Made by a program: the position numbers and the translations under genes. Shown one piece after another: positions 7,601 to 11,013 of a stretch of DNA of 11,013 nt; the first letter of the stretch is position 1; every line of letters begins with the position of its first letter. This DNA comes from Flavobacteriia bacterium (GTDB taxonomy: Bacteria; Bacteroidota; Bacteroidia; Flavobacteriales; Flavobacteriaceae): NCBI GenBank assembly GCA_011330545.1, contig DRQI01000311.1, positions 1-11,013 of the forward strand, written 5' to 3'. Below the pieces are notes generated by a model. It did no database searches. It was not told where the DNA came from and saw only the letters and a program-made list of their open reading frames with translations.

Positions 7601-8491
7601 GATTTTGAGCATCTTACCAAAGGTGTTTGGACTACCGATAAAAAAATCAACAAATTGGTAAATGAGCTAATACATAACTATAAAATCAAAGTTAATGATT
7701 TACAAGGCTCGTTGCGTAGAGAGAAATTTTCTATTACCGTAGGAGATGAATTGCCAGCAGGTATTGTAAAATTAGCCAAAATTTATATCGCTAAAAAGCG
7801 TAAGTTAAAAGTAGGTGATAAAATGGCAGGCCGTCATGGTAATAAAGGTATTGTAGCACGTATTGTACGTCAAGAAGATATGCCTTTCTTAGAAGACGGA
7901 ACTCCTGTAGATATCGTTTTAAATCCGTTAGGCGTACCATCGCGTATGAATATCGGACAGATTTATGAAACCGTATTGGGTTGGGCAGGCCAAAATTTAG
8001 GCCAAAAATATGCTACTCCGATTTTTGACGGAGCCACTATTGAAGAAATTACCGAGTTGACCCATAAAGCGGGAGTCCCTGAATTCGGACATACCTATTT
8101 ATACGATGGCGGTACCGGCGAACGCTTTGACCAACCGGCAACCGTTGGGGTAATCTATATGATTAAACTAGGCCACATGATTGAAGATAAAATGCACGCA
8201 CGGTCAATAGGCCCATACTCATTAATAACACAACAACCCCTTGGTGGTAAAGCACAATTTGGTGGCCAGCGTTTTGGTGAGATGGAAGTTTGGGCATTAG
8301 AAGCCTACGGAGCCTCAAGTACCCTAAGAGAAATCTTAACCGTAAAATCTGATGATGTATTAGGTAGGGCCAAAACATACGAGTCTATCGTAAAAGGCGA
8401 ACCGATGCCGGAACCCGGATTACCAGAATCATTTAACGTATTGATGCACGAGTTAAAAGGGCTTGGCTTAGACGTTAGATTAGAAGAATAA
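4676..8491 (+). CDS. rpoB: DNA-directed RNA polymerase subunit beta
   Basis: Catalytic beta subunit of RNA polymerase, paired with beta' encoded next door. It has 1271 residues, shorter than the E. coli protein (1342) but in keeping with Bacteroidota. Landmarks include the rifampicin pocket [21 protein letters not shown], where residues 477, 487 and 492 are Asp, His and Ser (the sensitive-type residues equivalent to E. coli 516, 526 and 531). Also present are GYNFEDA with Glu779-Asp780, and [12 protein letters not shown] at 1047-1058 with Lys1049 and Lys1057 near the active site. The C-terminal [24 protein letters not shown] contacts beta'. The start is TTG: an in-frame stop lies at 4661-4663, no ATG lies between, and the first internal Met is residue 128, which would delete conserved sequence. 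No Shine-Dalgarno sequence is seen. Confidence 0.97.
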   Translation: MLTNKSTERISFASAKLVTDYPDFLDIQVKSFQDFFQLETKADERSDEGLFKTFSDNFPITDTRNQFVLEFLDYFVDPPRYSIQECIERGLTHSVPLKARLKLYCTDPEHEDFETIVQDVYLGTIPYMTHSGTFVINGAERVVVSQLHRSPGVFFGQSFHANGTKLYSARVIPFKGSWIEFATDINQVMYAYIDRKKKLPVTTLFRAIGFERDKDILEIFDLADEVRVSKTGLKKVLGRKLAARVLKTWHEDFVDEDTGEVVSIERNEIVLDRDTILEKEHIDEILESDTKTILLHKEDHELGDYAIIHNTLQKDPTNSEKEAVEHIYRQLRNAEPPDYETAKGIIHKLFFSEQRYNLGEVGRYRMNKKLELDIDIDQKVLTKIDIITIIKNLIKLVNSKAEVDDIDHLSNRRVRTVGEQLASQFGVGLSRMARTIRERMNVRDNEVFTPIDLINAKTLSSVINSFFGTNQLSQFMDQTNPLAEITHKRRLSALGPGGLSRERAGFEVRDVHFTHYGRLCPIETPEGPNIGLISSLAVYAKVNNLGFIETPYREVVNGRVETDKEPVYLSAEEEEEKKIAQSNLDLDDKGNIILEKVVAREEGDFPLVTPQEVDYMDVSPNQISSISASLIPFLEHDDANRALMGSNMMRQAVPLMRPEAPIVGTGLERRVATDSRILINAEGNGVVDYVDSDKITIIYERTEEERLVSFDEDAKTYNLIKFRKTNQGTSINLHPIVKKGDKVTKGQVLCEGYATEKGELALGRNMKVAFMPWKGYNFEDAIVISEKVVREDIFTSIHIDEYSLDVRDTKLGTEELTNDIPNVSEEATKDLDENGMIRVGAEIKPGDILIGKITPKGESDPTPEEKLLRAIFGDNAGDVKDASLKASPSLKGVVIDKKLFQRTVKDKAKRSQDKENIARLEADFTIKFDTLKGKLVEKLFALINGKTSQGVLNDLGEEIFPKGKKFTLKMLNAVNDFEHLTKGVWTTDKKINKLVNELIHNYKIKVNDLQGSLRREKFSITVGDELPAGIVKLAKIYIAKKRKLKVGDKMAGRHGNKGIVARIVRQEDMPFLEDGTPVDIVLNPLGVPSRMNIGQIYETVLGWAGQNLGQKYATPIFDGATIEEITELTHKAGVPEFGHTYLYDGGTGERFDQPATVGVIYMIKLGHMIEDKMHARSIGPYSLITQQPLGGKAQFGGQRFGEMEVWALEAYGASSTLREILTVKSDDVLGRAKTYESIVKGEPMPEPGLPESFNVLMHELKGLGLDVRLEE

Positions 8492-8492
8492 A

Positions 8493-8524
8493 AAAAGTGG
8501 TGAGGTGTTATCCTCACTGCTTTT
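8493..8524 (+). terminator. Terminator-like hairpin between rpoB and rpoC
   Basis: AAAAGTGGTGAGG (8493-8505) pairs with CCTCACTGCTTTT (8512-8524) around a 6-nt loop. The 13-bp stem has two G-U wobbles, an A-run on the 5' side and a T-run on the 3' side. It starts 1 nt after the rpoB stop codon and looks like a weak rho-independent terminator. Because rpoC follows only 41 nt later, it is more likely partial termination or an mRNA end point than a full stop. Confidence 0.55.
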
Positions 8525-8564
8525 ACACAATATTTTTACATTTTAATTGATTGCATAGAAAATC

Positions 8565-11013
8565 ATGGCAAAACAAAGAGATAAATACACTGTAAAAAAA
8601 TTCAATAAAATTTCAATTGGTTTGGCATCGCCCGAATCCATCCTAGAAAAATCTAGGGGTGAAGTTTTAAAACCCGAAACCATAAATTATCGTACACACA
8701 AACCCGAAAGAGACGGGCTGTTTTGCGAGCGTATTTTTGGCCCGATTAAAGACTTTGAATGTGCTTGCGGCAAGTACAAAAGAATACGTTATAAAGGTAT
8801 TATTTGTGACCGTTGTGGCGTAGAAGTTACCGAGAAAAAAGTAAGAAGGGATAGAGTAGGGCATATTAATTTAGTAGTGCCGGTGGCACATATTTGGTAT
8901 TTTAGGTCATTGCCAAATAAGATGGGATACCTATTAGGGTTACCCTCAAAGAAATTAGATATGATTATTTACTACGAACGCTATGTAGTAATTCAACCCG
9001 GAGATGCTAAAAATGCAGAAGGAGAGCCATTACAAAAAATGGATTTCTTAACCGAAGAAGAGTACCTGGATATTTTAGAAACCCTACCTCAAGACAATCA
9101 ATACTTAGAAGATACAGACCCTAACAAGTTTATTGCCAAAATGGGGGCTGAATGTCTAATTGAGTTGTTAGAAAGAATTGATTTAGACGAGTTGTCATAT
9201 CAATTGAGGCATAAAGCAAATACAGAAACGTCAAAACAACGTAAAATGGAAGCGCTAAAACGCTTAAATGTTGTAGAGGCTTTCAGGGATGCAAATAAAA
9301 ATAGAGAAAACAATCCGGCATGGATGATTATGAAAGTAGTTCCGGTAATACCACCAGAATTAAGGCCATTGGTGCCATTAGACGGAGGCCGTTTTGCAAC
9401 CTCAGATTTAAATGATTTATACCGAAGGGTAATTATTCGTAACAATCGATTAAAAAGATTGGTAGAAATCAAAGCCCCCGAAGTAATATTGCGAAATGAA
9501 AAACGGATGTTACAAGAATCAGTAGATTCACTATTTGATAATACCCGTAAATCATCAGCCGTAAAAACCGAGTCTAACAGGCCGTTAAAATCTTTGTCAG
9601 ATTCATTAAAAGGAAAACAAGGGCGTTTTCGTCAAAACCTGTTAGGAAAACGTGTTGACTATTCGGCACGTTCGGTAATTGTAGTAGGGCCCGAATTGAA
9701 GTTATTTGAATGCGGATTGCCAAAAGATATGGCAGCCGAATTGTACAAACCTTTTATAATTAGAAAATTAATAGAAAGAGGTATTGTAAAAACAGTAAAA
9801 TCTGCAAAAAAAATTATAGATAAAAGAGAGCCCGTAGTATGGGATATTTTAGAAAATGTATTAAAAGGCCATCCCGTATTGCTAAACCGTGCCCCTACCT
9901 TACACCGTTTAGGTATTCAGGCATTTCAGCCGAAACTGATTGAAGGAAAAGCAATACAATTGCACCCGTTAGTATGTACCGCTTTTAATGCCGATTTTGA
10001 TGGTGACCAAATGGCAGTACATTTACCATTAGGCCCCGAAGCCATTTTAGAAGCCCAGTTATTGATGTTGGCTTCACATAGTATCTTAAATCCGGCAAAC
10101 GGCTCTCCAATTACAGTACCCTCACAAGATATGGTACTCGGCTTGTACTATATGACCAAAGAACGCAAGTCTACAAAAGGCCATAAAGTAAAAGGCGAAG
10201 GAATTACATTCTATTCACCCGAAGAAGTAACCATTGCCTTTAATGAGAAAAGAGTTGATTTGAATGCTAAAATTAAAGTACGTACAAAAGACTTTAATGA
10301 AGAAGGCGAATTGGTAAACCAAATTATTGAAACTACCGTAGGTAGAGTACTCTTTAATGAAGTAGTACCCGAAAAAGCCGGTTATATCAATGAAGTACTG
10401 AATAAAAAATCATTGCGTGATATTATCGGCAATATTTTAAAAGTAACCGATGTGCCGACAACAGGCGAATTTTTAGATGCCATTAAAGGAATGGGATATA
10501 AATTTGCATTTAAAGGCGGGTTGTCATTTAGTTTAGGAGATATTATTATCCCCGAAGAAAAAACAAAAATGATTGCCGATGCCAATGAACAAGTTGATAC
10601 CATTACAGCGAGTTATAATATGGGAATGCTGACCAATAAAGAACGTTACAATCAAGTAATTGATATTTGGGGGTCTACCAATAATAAACTTACAGAGCTG
10701 TCAATGAAACGCCTTAGAGAAGACAAACAAGGCTTTAACTCGGTATTTATGATGCTCGATTCAGGAGCAAGGGGTTCAAAAGAACAAATTAGACAGTTAA
10801 CCGGTATGCGTGGTTTGATGGCAAAACCTAAAAAATCAACAGCCGGCGGAGGTGAAATTATCGAAAACCCGATTCTTTCGAACTTTAAAGAAGGATTGTC
10901 AATTCTTGAATATTTTATCTCTACGCACGGTGCCCGTAAAGGACTTGCCGATACAGCATTAAAAACTGCCGATGCAGGATATTTAACACGCCGTTTGGTA
11001 GATGTTTCTCAAG
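8565..11013 (+). CDS. rpoC: DNA-directed RNA polymerase subunit beta' (partial, C-terminus outside window)
   Basis: Beta' subunit holding the catalytic magnesium of RNA polymerase. The frame is open for 816 complete codons to the window edge. Flavobacterial beta' is roughly 1,400 residues, so a bit more than half is seen. The N-terminal clamp zinc ribbon is intact: Cys66, Cys68, Cys81 and Cys84 (C-x-C and C-x2-C). The switch-2 and active-site stretch includes [37 protein letters not shown] and the invariant NADFDGDQ, with Asp477, Asp479 and Asp481 binding magnesium. Near the edge come [20 protein letters not shown] and the bridge helix at about 779-812, with [14 protein letters not shown]. 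The ATG after ATAGAAAATC gives the usual MAKQRDK start. It lies 73 nt after rpoB, with a terminator-like hairpin between them. The gene is cut by the window edge; I see no break in it. Confidence 0.98.
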   Translation, partial: MAKQRDKYTVKKFNKISIGLASPESILEKSRGEVLKPETINYRTHKPERDGLFCERIFGPIKDFECACGKYKRIRYKGIICDRCGVEVTEKKVRRDRVGHINLVVPVAHIWYFRSLPNKMGYLLGLPSKKLDMIIYYERYVVIQPGDAKNAEGEPLQKMDFLTEEEYLDILETLPQDNQYLEDTDPNKFIAKMGAECLIELLERIDLDELSYQLRHKANTETSKQRKMEALKRLNVVEAFRDANKNRENNPAWMIMKVVPVIPPELRPLVPLDGGRFATSDLNDLYRRVIIRNNRLKRLVEIKAPEVILRNEKRMLQESVDSLFDNTRKSSAVKTESNRPLKSLSDSLKGKQGRFRQNLLGKRVDYSARSVIVVGPELKLFECGLPKDMAAELYKPFIIRKLIERGIVKTVKSAKKIIDKREPVVWDILENVLKGHPVLLNRAPTLHRLGIQAFQPKLIEGKAIQLHPLVCTAFNADFDGDQMAVHLPLGPEAILEAQLLMLASHSILNPANGSPITVPSQDMVLGLYYMTKERKSTKGHKVKGEGITFYSPEEVTIAFNEKRVDLNAKIKVRTKDFNEEGELVNQIIETTVGRVLFNEVVPEKAGYINEVLNKKSLRDIIGNILKVTDVPTTGEFLDAIKGMGYKFAFKGGLSFSLGDIIIPEEKTKMIADANEQVDTITASYNMGMLTNKERYNQVIDIWGSTNNKLTELSMKRLREDKQGFNSVFMMLDSGARGSKEQIRQLTGMRGLMAKPKKSTAGGGEIIENPILSNFKEGLSILEYFISTHGARKGLADTALKTADAGYLTRRLVDVSQ

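Overview
The window is a conserved housekeeping cluster from a member of the Bacteroidota, most likely class Flavobacteriia. Three things support this. The DNA is AT-rich. All nine start codons follow A/T-rich stretches without a clear Shine-Dalgarno sequence. The EF-Tu, RpoB and RpoC sequences also read as flavobacterial, judged from memory rather than by alignment. All genes are on the + strand, in the order tuf - tRNA-Trp(CCA) - secE - nusG - rplK - rplA - rplJ - rplL - rpoB - rpoC, and rpoC runs off the right edge.

Layout. Positions 1-86 are an AT-rich upstream region with no gene I can assign. tuf (87-1271) is followed by two small inverted repeats and the tRNA-Trp gene (1351-1423). A 154-nt spacer containing a short dispersed-repeat-like element precedes secE (1578-1769). 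secE and nusG (1776-2330) are 6 nt apart. The L11-L1-L10-L7/L12 genes follow (2398-4512), with gaps of 20, 24 and 46 nt. A 163-nt rplL-rpoB spacer carries two perfect stem-loops in tandem. rpoB (4676-8491) must use a non-ATG start, best placed at a TTG. A 73-nt spacer with a terminator-like hairpin separates it from rpoC (8565 to beyond 11013).

How it works together. The window encodes the elongation factor that delivers aminoacyl-tRNA, one tRNA, the ribosomal stalk and its base (L11, L10, L7/L12) and the L1 stalk. It also encodes the transcription factor that couples RNA polymerase to the ribosome (NusG), the small Sec translocon subunit (SecE) and the two catalytic RNA polymerase subunits. 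Gene content and order are those of the widespread bacterial secE-nusG-rplKAJL-rpoBC cluster, with tuf and trpT attached upstream.

I found no new system here. The points worth a second look are in the spacers: the tandem hairpins before rpoB, the terminator-like hairpin between rpoB and rpoC, the repeat-like element before secE, and the TTG start of rpoB. No stretch longer than 300 bases lacks a gene.
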